Of a stretch of DNA of 64,000 nt, positions 17,600 through 26,918 are shown piece after piece. Both the position numbers and the translations under genes were made by a program. This stretch comes from Membranihabitans marinus (GTDB lineage: Bacteria; Bacteroidota; Bacteroidia; Chitinophagales; Saprospiraceae). The notes under the pieces were generated by a model. The model was given only the letters and a program-made list of their open reading frames with translations, had not been told where the DNA came from and did not search any database. Position 1 is the stretch's first letter; each line of letters begins with the position of its first letter. The stretch lies in NCBI RefSeq assembly GCF_019802045.1, contig NZ_JAHVHU010000004.1, positions 124,001-188,000 on the forward strand. Reading direction: 5' to 3'.

Positions 17600-18118
17600 T
17601 TACCAAGGTCTTTTTGATGAACAACCATCATACCGACCTGGCACCGGATAATAATCAAATAGTTGTGTTCGCCCGATTTCTGAGGAGAGATAAGCAGCAA
17701 CAATAAGGCTTTTTATGGAATGATAACCTTCGTGTTGTTCTTCCATTATCGAAACCAGTTCTATCCGCTCCTGTTCGCTGCAATCCAGAAAGGAACGGTT
17801 GTAGGTTTCCCGGCTAAATGTATTCAAATCTGCCAAATCTCGTTTGAATTTTATCGCATCCTCTTCCGCATAACAATCTTGCACGATTAATGCAATATAC
17901 TGACCGACCTGGGCCGCCTTTGCACCAGGCACCTCCGTCGGGGGTAGAATTACATCCCCCAACTCATTGATCAAGCGGACATCTCCGTTTGAAAACACCG
18001 TATTGTATGCGGTTTCACCCCGGGAATCGCAACTGCCGGACAACAGGATTCCCGATCCTATGGTCAGCACTCCTAATTTCGACCCGCCCTCTTTTATAAA
18101 TTTTCTTCTATCCATCAT
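17600..18118 (-). CDS. Gluconate 2-dehydrogenase subunit 3-family protein (copy 1)
   Basis: 172 residues with a Tat-like leader (RRKFIKEGGSK) followed by a hydrophobic stretch ending in LLSGSC, so it may be lipid-anchored. The body matches the small subunit of FAD-dependent sugar/gluconate dehydrogenases (DVRLINELGDVILPPTEVPGAK, then RTQLFDYYPVPGRYDGC). In these complexes the small subunit carries the export signal and helps deliver the folded flavoprotein. The partner GMC gene ends 10 bp upstream, supporting a two-subunit enzyme. It is shorter and more divergent than the two copies at 28721 and 33871. Confidence 0.85.
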   Translation of the reverse strand: MMDRRKFIKEGGSKLGVLTIGSGILLSGSCDSRGETAYNTVFSNGDVRLINELGDVILPPTEVPGAKAAQVGQYIALIVQDCYAEEDAIKFKRDLADLNTFSRETYNRSFLDCSEQERIELVSIMEEQHEGYHSIKSLIVAAYLSSEIGRTQLFDYYPVPGRYDGCSSKRPW

Positions 18119-18128
18119 CGTTTATATC

Positions 18129-19811
18129 TTATAGGTTCCTGCGATTTAGCTCCTTCACCGCATAATCCACTGCCCTGGCCGTCAAAGCCATATAGGTTAC
18201 TGAAGGACCTGGCGTAGTGCCTGAAGAACACATCGAAGAGCCATCTGTAACAAAAACATTGGGGACCTCGTGGATTTGATTCCATCGATTTAAGACCGAA
18301 GTTTTCGGGTCCTTGCCCATTCGAGCCGTACCGGTTTCATGTATGCATGATCCGGGAATTTTGCCCCAATTATACGTTTCTATGTCCTTCAGTCCACCCA
18401 TTTCCAGTATCTCTGCAGCGCTATTCATCATATCGTCGACCATGGCGGCTTCATTTTCCTTCCATTCACAATCCACACAGATTACCGGCATGCCATATTT
18501 GTCCTTTTTATCTTTGTGCAGGTACATTTTATTATCATGATGGGGCAAATGCTCTCCCCATGCTGTAATCCCCATGGTCCAGTGATCTGCGGGCATTGAC
18601 AAACTTTCTTTGAAATCTCTGCCAAAGCCTTCGTCTCCTTTTCTTCCTCTTCCGGCCCCTCCCTGATAGGTGAACCCTCTGACATAATCCTTTTGCTCCG
18701 TGGCTTTATTGATGTTCCGGAAGCGTGGTACAAAAATCCCCGTTGGTCGACTGCCAAAGGTGAATTTATCTTCAAATCCTTCATATCTTCCACGGGCGCC
18801 CATTCCGTACGGCATATCCATTAAATTGTGCCCAAGTTCACCGCTGCCATTCCCCATTCCATTCGGGAAAACGTCGGATTTAGAATTCAATAATATAGCC
18901 GTGGTATTGAGGGTGGAGGCATTGAGGAAAATTATTGGAGCAAAAAACTCGGTATGTTCCATTGTCTCCGTGTCGACCACCCGGACTCCGGTGGCCCTTC
19001 TTGTTTCTTTATCGTAGAGGACTTCCTGAACCATCGAATAGGGCCGTAAAGTCATGTTGCCAGTCTTAGCTGCTGCCGGTAAGGTAGCCGAATTACTTGA
19101 AAAATACCCGCCAAAAGAACAGGCATGTCCCGCTCCGCAGCTTCCCTTGTACTGACAAGGTCCCCGGTCTCCTACTTTCTGTGTATGATTTGCTGTACGG
19201 CCGTGAATGATCATCCGACCGTCTTCAAATTTTCCTTTGATCCGTTGAGCGACTTCGGATTCCACACAATTCATGGGCATCGGTGGTTGAAATTTTCCAT
19301 CCGGTAAGTGCGCCAATCCTTCTTTTGATCCTGAAATACCCACGAAAGGTTCTACATAATCATACCACGGTTCGATGTCTTTGTACCGAATCGGCCAATC
19401 CACCCCGAAACCATCTTTTGCATTGGCTTCAAAATCGAGAAAACTGCGTCGGTAACTTTGACGGCCCCATATAAGGCTTCTGCCGCCGACCTGATATCCC
19501 CGTGCCCATTCAAAGGGTTTATCCTGAATGTATGGGTTATCCAGGTCGTTGACAAAATACTTTTTAGAGCGCTCGTTGTAATTGTAAACCCCACTTTGGA
19601 TCGGACTGTTTCTGCGATCTTCCTTTGTGATCCGACCCCGGTAAGGAAGTTCCCACGGTGGCACCATATCATCATAGTCTTTGATGTGCTCTACGTTCCT
19701 TCCGCGTTCCAGTACCAACGTCTTCAATCCCTTCTCGCACAATTCCTTCGCTGCCCAGCCACCGCTGATTCCGGTGCCGACTACGATCGCTTCGTATGTG
19801 TTTGTTTTCAT
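18129..19811 (-). CDS. GMC-family FAD oxidoreductase (copy 1)
   Basis: 560 residues counted from the ATG at 19811 (MKTNTYEAIVVGTG), which places the FAD Rossmann motif GTGISGGWAAKEL at the correct distance; an ATG at 19856 would add 15 residues of no family character. GMC landmarks include GGRSLIWGRQSYR, a cysteine-containing stretch (GPCQYKGSCGAGHACS), and the C-terminal HETGTARMG and GPSVTYMALTARAVDY. It should oxidise a sugar hydroxyl in the periplasm, exported by its Tat-bearing partner encoded 10 bp downstream. In related enzymes such as glucoside 3-dehydrogenase and Burkholderia-type FAD glucose dehydrogenase, electrons go to cytochrome c; the CxxCH lipoprotein in the same run is a candidate acceptor. 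Confidence 0.88.
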   Translation of the reverse strand: MKTNTYEAIVVGTGISGGWAAKELCEKGLKTLVLERGRNVEHIKDYDDMVPPWELPYRGRITKEDRRNSPIQSGVYNYNERSKKYFVNDLDNPYIQDKPFEWARGYQVGGRSLIWGRQSYRRSFLDFEANAKDGFGVDWPIRYKDIEPWYDYVEPFVGISGSKEGLAHLPDGKFQPPMPMNCVESEVAQRIKGKFEDGRMIIHGRTANHTQKVGDRGPCQYKGSCGAGHACSFGGYFSSNSATLPAAAKTGNMTLRPYSMVQEVLYDKETRRATGVRVVDTETMEHTEFFAPIIFLNASTLNTTAILLNSKSDVFPNGMGNGSGELGHNLMDMPYGMGARGRYEGFEDKFTFGSRPTGIFVPRFRNINKATEQKDYVRGFTYQGGAGRGRKGDEGFGRDFKESLSMPADHWTMGITAWGEHLPHHDNKMYLHKDKKDKYGMPVICVDCEWKENEAAMVDDMMNSAAEILEMGGLKDIETYNWGKIPGSCIHETGTARMGKDPKTSVLNRWNQIHEVPNVFVTDGSSMCSSGTTPGPSVTYMALTARAVDYAVKELNRRNL

Positions 19812-19865
19812 TTTTATTTCAACTACTTTAATGAAAATTCTATGCTGAAGATACAATTATCATAT

Positions 19866-20180
19866 TCATTCATAATACTTCATGAAGTTACTCAGCAACT
19901 TTCCCAGCTTAATGTCTTCCCGCCGGCGACATATACGATCAAAGAATAGGTTTATTTCCGCCGTATGGCCATTCTTCTTCCGCCGTCGTATCCCTAACCA
20001 GTTCTTTGAACAACCAATAAAAACATCAGCAAATGGTGAGCGATCTCGTATTTCAATAGACATAATTATAATATTTCTAAAGGCGTTGTACCAATACCAA
20101 AGAGATGTTCAAATCTTGGAAAACGTATAGCTTTAAAATCTGATACACCTTTGCTGCGATTTTCTCCGCGCAATTCAACA
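19866..20180 (-). pseudogene. Decayed C-terminal fragment of a ceramidase-family gene
   Basis: On the minus strand this stretch encodes broken pieces that align in order with the C-terminal ~100 residues of the two intact ceramidase-family proteins: GVSDFKAIRFPRF and FGIGTTPLEIL (compare IGIWAAPLELF), then in another frame EIRDRSPFADVF (compare EIRDRSPFTYTF), then in a third frame AEEEWPYGG (compare TEEEWQYNG) and SPAGRH followed by stop codons. At least two frameshifts and several in-frame stops separate the pieces. It directly follows the intact copy at 20195 and precedes the GMC gene, so it is the remnant of a third tandem paralogue. Boundaries are approximate. Confidence 0.75.
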
Positions 20181-20194
20181 GATCATTTAATAAT

Positions 20195-21508
20195 TCAATC
20201 TCTTATTCTATCCTCCTCTTCCAATACATTGGACACCTCTTTAATTAAATGATCACCGGCTTTAACAGAAAAAGGAGATACTCCCGGTTCATATCCACCT
20301 AATTTAAACTCAGCTTCCGTAGGTAAATAGCCCAATGTACCATTTGCTATACCATAATAAAAGGTATAAGGAAATGGAGAGTGTGCTCTTATTTCATTTG
20401 AAATTTCACAGAATAACTCTAATGGAGCTGACCAAATGGCTAGATCTTTATTTATCATTAAAAAATTAATAGGCATTCTAATGATGCCCTCACCGGCAGA
20501 ATTTATTCTTAGGTAAGAATCCATATCCTCAGGCCAGGCATTAGCATCCAGCCCATTTTTTAACGGCGTTTCAATGACAATTTGTCGAGTCCTAAATTTA
20601 ACATTTTCTGTGGTTGAAATAATATTTTCATTCGCTTCCAAAATTTTATCTCCTAAAAGTCTTTTGAATTGATTTAAAAATTTTTCCTTATTACCTGAAT
20701 TATTAATGGAAATAGAGAACCGGGGAGCTATGTTCCCTTCCGCCCCATTTATAAATAATAAGGGAGCTCCAATTTTTTCTTCAACATAATTAGACACAAC
20801 CCCTGGAACATCCCCACTTATTCTCAAATCACTTATGCTAAGAACTGTGCCGTGAATAGGGTAATTTGATATTAATACTATTGGTTTTCCAATTTCATTT
20901 TCAAATCGAATCAATCCTATTTTACGATCGATGGGTCCATCGGGATTTTCTCCCAAAAAAGTTTTATCATCAATGCCTCGAGCTCTTCTATTTATATTTG
21001 CACGTGAATATCCCCATCCAACTCCTAACTTAGCTAGTTCTAATTTCTCAATAGCTAACCCAATACCCTTCACAAGCATATCCTCGACAAATTTTGTATA
21101 CGCTCTATCATATTCATGCTCATATCGTTCACCTAAAAAGTATGGTATTACACCGGCAGAACCTACTTCAGGAGCAGAGTGGGTATGCGTATTAGTCCAC
21201 CATAAATCTTGTTCATTGACGTCATAAAGCGATTTAATCCTCTTGGCAGCATTCTGATAAGTTGCAGGCGATATGGCAGCTAAGTCAGATGAAACCAGAG
21301 CAAATCGATCAATGCCATCCTCTAAAACTACAATTCTATGATAAATACTATCGAGAACCCCCTTAGAATCCCTGGGGCCATAACCAATAAGATTCTGAGA
21401 AGTATTGGGTGTAATATTTACTTTTGTTACACCAACTCTAAAGTCAGAACTATACAAAAATGTGGGCAAAAATAGTACCCACATTATTGATTTTATTTTG
21501 TTTGTCAT
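20195..21508 (-). CDS. Neutral/alkaline ceramidase-family protein (copy 2)
   Basis: 437 residues with a short signal peptide (to about residue 20). It shares the whole domain with copy 1: FRVGVTKVNITP, the histidine motif THTHSAPEVG, PIHGTVL, and NGAEGNIAP where the classical catalytic Ser position is again Ala. The matching loss in both paralogues suggests the subfamily uses a different mechanism or substrate. The gene is visibly more AT-rich in its synonymous positions than copy 1. It ends the SusC-SusD block: the SusD gene stops 35 bp upstream of its ATG, so it is probably co-transcribed with them and may process whatever SusCD captures. Confidence 0.85.
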   Translation of the reverse strand: MTNKIKSIMWVLFLPTFLYSSDFRVGVTKVNITPNTSQNLIGYGPRDSKGVLDSIYHRIVVLEDGIDRFALVSSDLAAISPATYQNAAKRIKSLYDVNEQDLWWTNTHTHSAPEVGSAGVIPYFLGERYEHEYDRAYTKFVEDMLVKGIGLAIEKLELAKLGVGWGYSRANINRRARGIDDKTFLGENPDGPIDRKIGLIRFENEIGKPIVLISNYPIHGTVLSISDLRISGDVPGVVSNYVEEKIGAPLLFINGAEGNIAPRFSISINNSGNKEKFLNQFKRLLGDKILEANENIISTTENVKFRTRQIVIETPLKNGLDANAWPEDMDSYLRINSAGEGIIRMPINFLMINKDLAIWSAPLELFCEISNEIRAHSPFPYTFYYGIANGTLGYLPTEAEFKLGGYEPGVSPFSVKAGDHLIKEVSNVLEEEDRIRD

Positions 21509-21543
21509 TTATTTCTGTTGAAATGGTCATTTTAGAGTAGTTG

Positions 21544-23181
21544 TTAATAATTTGGATTCTGCTGTAAATTAGGATTTCTATCAATAGCTGATTGTGGAAT
21601 AGGGAAAAGATAATTTTTTTCCGGATTAAAAATCATTTCGCCCTGGGTAGCGGGAATAACCTTATATACCCAATCCTCTCCTACCTTCTCTATCAACATG
21701 GCCTGCATATGTCCATTCAAGTTTTTCTCAGCCAGTTTCAACCGAAGCAAATCGAAATAGCGTTTGTCTTCAAAGGCCAATTCTACCCGACGTTCCTGAT
21801 AAATCGCTTTTCTCATTTCATCCTGTGTCAGGCCATCTTTTAAAGGTGGTAAATCCACTCTGGCCCGTACTAAATTAATAGCTTCATAAACAGACTCATC
21901 AGGTCCTACTGCTTCATTCTTCGCTTCAGCATACCCCAACAAAACTTCAGCGAACCTAAATATGATGTAGTTTGCGCTATTCAGTCGATTGGGACCATTC
22001 ACAGCATATGCCGGATTCAATCCCTTTCGAATATAATAACCAGTATTTGTGGATTCATTTTTTGAAGCCAAATCGGTTTCATTGCGACTTCCAACGCCTT
22101 GCTTCATTACCATTTCTGAACCGACCCAAATAGAACCATCATATATAATTGACTCATAGAATCTCTTTTCCCGATTTGCATACGGATTCTGAGGATCATA
22201 ACCAGAATCTGGATGATCTATCGGTAGTCCATTAGCCATAAAATATTCATCAACCAATTCTTGTGAGGGATCGACCCCACTCCAAGAAAGTTGAGTACCT
22301 CCAACTATCCATGGCCCCTGGAGGCCTTCCCGGCTACCTCCCAAAGAAGTTCCACCAAGATAAGACTTAGCAAAGATTGTTTCTTTATTCCAATTATTAC
22401 CTTCCATAAATTGCTCATTATAATTTGGGAAAAGGTCATAAACTTGTAAATCTATAACCTTTTTATATGATTCAGCAGCCTTAGCCCACTTGCTTTTATC
22501 GTTGGTGTTGTTATAATACGGACTTGCCCATATAAGTTCGCACCATCCTTTTAGTGATAAAGCTGCCCCTCGGCTTGCCCTCCCGGCTTCCGCATTAACG
22601 GGCAAATCCATTTCAATAGCAGTCAATTCATCGACAATAAATTGATAAGTTTCTTCAGCTGTGTTTCGTGCTCGAAATACTTCATCACCTTGTTCACTTA
22701 GATTAAGAACATCTGTAATTATAGGTACACCTCCATGATGCGTCCAAAGTAACATATAAAAATATGCACGCAAAAAACGGGCCTCACCCAAACGCTTCGT
22801 TTTCCAATCGTCACTTAGCTTACCGGCATTCACCTTTGCTATAAATAAATTAGCTTTTCTAATATCATTATAGTGGCCCCATTGACTGGGTGCGTCGTCT
22901 GCTGTATAAATCGCAGTTTTAATCGTAGTTGTTGAATACCCCCAGGAATGGGCACTCATTGAATTGTCTGACCAATTCTCTGGAGGGTCATGCGTTGTAA
23001 AACTCCCCGGCAAGCCAGAGTATATGTTATTTAGGAACAAATCTGCGTTCCCTTCATTACTCCACAGGGTTTCATCTCCCACTTGAGTTGTAGGTTCAAT
23101 AGTTAGAAATTCATCACATGAAAACAACATTAGTGAAAATGAAATAACAACTCCTATCTTAATTATATATTGATGTATCAT
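21544..23181 (-). CDS. SusD/RagB-family outer-membrane nutrient-binding lipoprotein
   Basis: 545 residues. The lipobox is LFSC with Cys22, followed by DEFLTIEPTTQ, the standard SusD start. Tetratricopeptide-like helices follow (EARFLRAYFYMLLWTHHGGVPI is the hallmark segment) and the C-terminal part has IIFRFAEVLLGYAEAKNE, FEDKRYFDLLRLKLAEKN and YLFPIPQSAIDRNPNLQQN. It is the surface lid/binding protein working with the SusC transporter encoded 19 bp upstream. The ligand cannot be read from sequence; the surrounding deacetylase, ceramidase-like and oxidoreductase genes point to an acylated saccharide or glycolipid. Confidence 0.95.
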   Translation of the reverse strand: MIHQYIIKIGVVISFSLMLFSCDEFLTIEPTTQVGDETLWSNEGNADLFLNNIYSGLPGSFTTHDPPENWSDNSMSAHSWGYSTTTIKTAIYTADDAPSQWGHYNDIRKANLFIAKVNAGKLSDDWKTKRLGEARFLRAYFYMLLWTHHGGVPIITDVLNLSEQGDEVFRARNTAEETYQFIVDELTAIEMDLPVNAEAGRASRGAALSLKGWCELIWASPYYNNTNDKSKWAKAAESYKKVIDLQVYDLFPNYNEQFMEGNNWNKETIFAKSYLGGTSLGGSREGLQGPWIVGGTQLSWSGVDPSQELVDEYFMANGLPIDHPDSGYDPQNPYANREKRFYESIIYDGSIWVGSEMVMKQGVGSRNETDLASKNESTNTGYYIRKGLNPAYAVNGPNRLNSANYIIFRFAEVLLGYAEAKNEAVGPDESVYEAINLVRARVDLPPLKDGLTQDEMRKAIYQERRVELAFEDKRYFDLLRLKLAEKNLNGHMQAMLIEKVGEDWVYKVIPATQGEMIFNPEKNYLFPIPQSAIDRNPNLQQNPNY

Positions 23182-23200
23182 TGGTTAATAATTTTTGAAT

Positions 23201-26200
23201 TTATAATGTCACCTGCAATCCCACTGAAATAACTTTCTGATGAGGATAATTATACCCGCCAGAGCTCACACTTTCAGGATCATAAAATTCACCGACAAAG
23301 GATCCTGTCCAAGTTAGGATGTTTTGACCACTAACATATACCTGCATTCTGTCTATACCAACTCTTTCAATAAGGCTAATTGGCAAACTATATGATAGCT
23401 TTGCACTTTTTAGTCTCAAATAAGAAACATCATACATCCATTTCGATGATGTTTGAGTGTTGTTGTTATTTGGTACTGGTGTTAATCGAGGAAAACTGGC
23501 ATTCGTATTATCCTCTTTCCAATAATCAAAGTTTTGTTTATAAGCAGACCTACCATTAAAAAATGGCCACATAGCTGATCCATTAAAATACTGACTTGTA
23601 TTACTTACCCCTTGAAACAACACATCTAAAGAAAAGCTTTTAAATTTCACATTTGGTGAAAACCCATAAATTATTCCAGGGGGATCTCCAATAGGAACCC
23701 GGTCATCTGGATTTATTTTTCCATCTCCATTCGAATCTTTATATCGGATATCTCCGGGTGCGACCTGGCCCCAAGGTTGAATGGCAATTCCAGATTTAAG
23801 ATTCCCCTCCATATCAAAATCTTCAGGTTGGAAATATCCTACTTCCTGATAACCGAATTGAGTGCCAAGAGGACGTCCAGTTCTTCTTCTATTAGGATTG
23901 TCATAAGTTGTGGATGTTTCATATATTTCCAAGACCTTGTTCTTAGCAAAAGTTACCGTTGCACTGAGACCAAGGGATAAATCTTTATTGACTTTATGGT
24001 TGAGGCCTGTTAAAAATTCAATCCCTTTATTTTCCATTACAGCTTCATTCACCTGACTAAGGCCTACTCCATATTCCAAGGGCGTTATTACATTTGGCGT
24101 TATGAGCATGTTTGACCTCTTCTCATAAAAATAATCTGTTTCGAAATGTACTGAACCATTCCATAATGAGATTTCTAATCCCAAATCCGTTTTATTAGCT
24201 CTTTCCCAAGTTATATTCGGATTTGGTTCTGAGCGTTCGTAAACTACTTGCACCCCGTTTCCACCAATAACATATCCAGGTCCTCTCACACCATAGGTAC
24301 TTAAATATTGGAAGGGACCTCCAGCTAAAGCTCCAACTTCTCCATATGAAGCTCTTACCTTCAAATTGTCAAGCCATAGCAATTTATCCTTCATAAAATT
24401 TTCTTCAGATAACCGCCATCCTACTGAGAAAGCAGGGAAAAACCCAAATCGGTTTTCCGGTGCGAAATAATAATGTCCATCATAGCGTCCACTGGCTTCT
24501 ACTAAATATTTATTGTTATAATCATATGATAATCGATAGACTAAACCTACCTGACTTGTTTCATATGAACCACCACTGGTGGACATATCATCATTACTAG
24601 AACTACCCATACTGATTTCATCAATATAGAGACTATAATTCCTCCTGGATGCTCCCAGAGAATAACCTTTTCCATTGATCGCTTCAAACACACCTGTAAA
24701 GGCAATTCCGTGGTCCCCAAATCGGTTTGCATAATTAAAGCCTGCCTGGTAGGTTAATTGAAAGGATTTGTCCTCATCTTGAAAAAGTGTAGGATTTGAC
24801 TTGCCAAAAATGGCATCCGTTATTACATATGGTTTTTGACTTACATCAATATTGGCTACATGTAAAGGAGTGGACCATTTTTTGTGCGTGTTAAAACTTG
24901 GATCGAAAGCAACTTTCCCCATTAATGTAAGTCCTTCAATAAAGGGAACTTCTTGGTTGAGGGCTATTTGAGAATATACACTCAAAGAATTCCGGTCTCT
25001 GTATCCAGAGCCATAAATAGCGGCCGCTGAGTGAGCTCCATATAATCCATTGCTATAAAATAATGGACCGAAGTCCGGATGAGCGTATTTGATCAATTCA
25101 AACACTCGCACAGTAGATGAACCTAACGAATTATCATTATCCGTAGGGGGTTGAGTTGCATACTTATTAAAGCCGTTAATTTTAACAGACAAATTTGTTG
25201 TTGGCGTAATATCTCCATCCACACTCAATGAGAGATTGTATCGGTTGGCAGAGGTTGAAGGCCACATCCCCTCTTGGTTTTGATAACCAAAATTCACGAA
25301 GTAATTGAAATTATCAGATCCTCCTGATACATCAATACTGTGGTAATTTAACAAAGCATTCTTATTCACAAGGTCTCCCCATACATCATAATAAGGTGGG
25401 TATCGATCCGGGTCACTGCCATCCTGAAATTTTTGTAACGCATCATCAGTCCATGGTTTTGCAAGACCTACATTCTCAGCAGCAAGATTTTTCAACAGAG
25501 CATATTCATAGCCATTGACTAGATCAGGTAATTTGGTCGAGTTTTGAAACCCAACATAACCGTTATAGTTAATAACTGCAGAACCTGATTTTCCTTTTTT
25601 GGTCGTTACCAAGATCACACCATTTGCACCTGCTACCCCATAAGGTGCAACCGCTGCCGCATCTTTTAACACGGTAAAAGTCTCAATAGTGCTGGGATCC
25701 AAATTTTGAAAATTTCTTGGAATGCCATCTACTATCAACAGAGGTTGTGTTGACCCTATGGTAGAAATACCTCGTACATAAATATTGGAACCATCCAATC
25801 CAGGCTCACCCGAAGCTTGTTTTACTATTATCCCAGACAATCGGCCACCTATTGCATTACTCAAATCAGTAACAGGAATAGAATTAACTTCTTTCCCTTC
25901 CATGGAAGAAACAGCAGAAGTCAATGATGTCTTCTTTTGTGTTCCATACCCCACCACCACAACTTCGTCCAACAACTGGGAGTCAGAAGTCATTGATATA
26001 GTTAAAAATGTTTGACCAGCCACTGGTATTTCCTGCGTCTGATAGCCAATATAAGATACCATCAAGACCGAATTCTCATCAATATCCTCTAAGGTGAAAT
26101 TCCCTTCAAAATCAGTGGATGTCCCTTTATTGGTCCCTCTGACCTGCACATTGACACCAATCAAAGGCTCACCGGATTCATCCGTTACGGTACCTGAAAT

Positions 26201-26734
26201 CGAGAATGCAAGTAATGAAATTTGCTTTTGATAGGAATGTTGTAACAAAGCTATTGGTTTTTCATAGCCTCTTTTAAAAGGTGGGTTCTCCTGGCTATCG
26301 ATCACGGTCTCCAAGTGTCTTACCATCCCTTTTAGAGAGGAAATGGCCTCCTTGCTTTCTTCATAGAGGATAATATACCGGTTGTCAAAGATCTTATACT
26401 TGAATACCGTGCCCACCAGCAATTGATCGAGGGCGTGGCTGACATTTGTGTAATTTCTAGGTTGATAATTGACCTCGACATTCTTTATCGAAGCTTCGTC
26501 GTAACTAAAGAAGACTTGGTACTTCTGGCTTAAACGATGCAAGGCTTCCGTGAGTTTGATGTCCTCTTGAGAAGCAGTAAAATCCCTGGCGTACAAATTC
26601 TGAAACAGGCAGGGAAGCACTAATAGCAGGAATAATAGACCGACTTTAAATGGAAGCCAGTTTCCCAATTTATCCACTCGTTTTAATTTTTCCTGTGGAC
26701 TTTGAATTTTGTCATGTAAATGTCTTACTTTCAT
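23201..26734 (-). CDS. SusC/RagA TonB-dependent transporter with STN domain
   Basis: 1177 residues. A long positively charged n-region precedes the hydrophobic signal core (residues ~30-49). An STN domain spans ~58-125 (ALHRLSQKYQVFFSYDEASI), which in this family interacts with a FecR anti-sigma factor. A carboxypeptidase-regulatory-like domain follows (178-250; GTVTDESGEPLIGVNVQVRG), then the TonB-box/plug start VVVGYGTQKK (259-268) and a ~780-residue beta barrel ending in the C-terminal VISVGLQVTL. It should import a ligand into the periplasm using TonB energy. The FecR gene lies 184 bp upstream on the same strand, consistent with trans-envelope signalling control. Confidence 0.95.
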   Translation of the reverse strand: MKVRHLHDKIQSPQEKLKRVDKLGNWLPFKVGLLFLLLVLPCLFQNLYARDFTASQEDIKLTEALHRLSQKYQVFFSYDEASIKNVEVNYQPRNYTNVSHALDQLLVGTVFKYKIFDNRYIILYEESKEAISSLKGMVRHLETVIDSQENPPFKRGYEKPIALLQHSYQKQISLLAFSISGTVTDESGEPLIGVNVQVRGTNKGTSTDFEGNFTLEDIDENSVLMVSYIGYQTQEIPVAGQTFLTISMTSDSQLLDEVVVVGYGTQKKTSLTSAVSSMEGKEVNSIPVTDLSNAIGGRLSGIIVKQASGEPGLDGSNIYVRGISTIGSTQPLLIVDGIPRNFQNLDPSTIETFTVLKDAAAVAPYGVAGANGVILVTTKKGKSGSAVINYNGYVGFQNSTKLPDLVNGYEYALLKNLAAENVGLAKPWTDDALQKFQDGSDPDRYPPYYDVWGDLVNKNALLNYHSIDVSGGSDNFNYFVNFGYQNQEGMWPSTSANRYNLSLSVDGDITPTTNLSVKINGFNKYATQPPTDNDNSLGSSTVRVFELIKYAHPDFGPLFYSNGLYGAHSAAAIYGSGYRDRNSLSVYSQIALNQEVPFIEGLTLMGKVAFDPSFNTHKKWSTPLHVANIDVSQKPYVITDAIFGKSNPTLFQDEDKSFQLTYQAGFNYANRFGDHGIAFTGVFEAINGKGYSLGASRRNYSLYIDEISMGSSSNDDMSTSGGSYETSQVGLVYRLSYDYNNKYLVEASGRYDGHYYFAPENRFGFFPAFSVGWRLSEENFMKDKLLWLDNLKVRASYGEVGALAGGPFQYLSTYGVRGPGYVIGGNGVQVVYERSEPNPNITWERANKTDLGLEISLWNGSVHFETDYFYEKRSNMLITPNVITPLEYGVGLSQVNEAVMENKGIEFLTGLNHKVNKDLSLGLSATVTFAKNKVLEIYETSTTYDNPNRRRTGRPLGTQFGYQEVGYFQPEDFDMEGNLKSGIAIQPWGQVAPGDIRYKDSNGDGKINPDDRVPIGDPPGIIYGFSPNVKFKSFSLDVLFQGVSNTSQYFNGSAMWPFFNGRSAYKQNFDYWKEDNTNASFPRLTPVPNNNNTQTSSKWMYDVSYLRLKSAKLSYSLPISLIERVGIDRMQVYVSGQNILTWTGSFVGEFYDPESVSSGGYNYPHQKVISVGLQVTL

Positions 26735-26918
26735 TGTTGCATTTTTAGTGATTTCATGAGAAGCAATTTATTTGCTATAATGAATACGGGTTCTTTTGAA
26801 ATCCTATTTAAAAAATGTATGTATTAACATGGCCGGCTTTTAAGATATTGGCGTATCGGAGCCGCTTATAGCTTTGAATGGATATTCTCAGTTTTTAGCG
26901 CGCTATGCCGGCTGTTTT

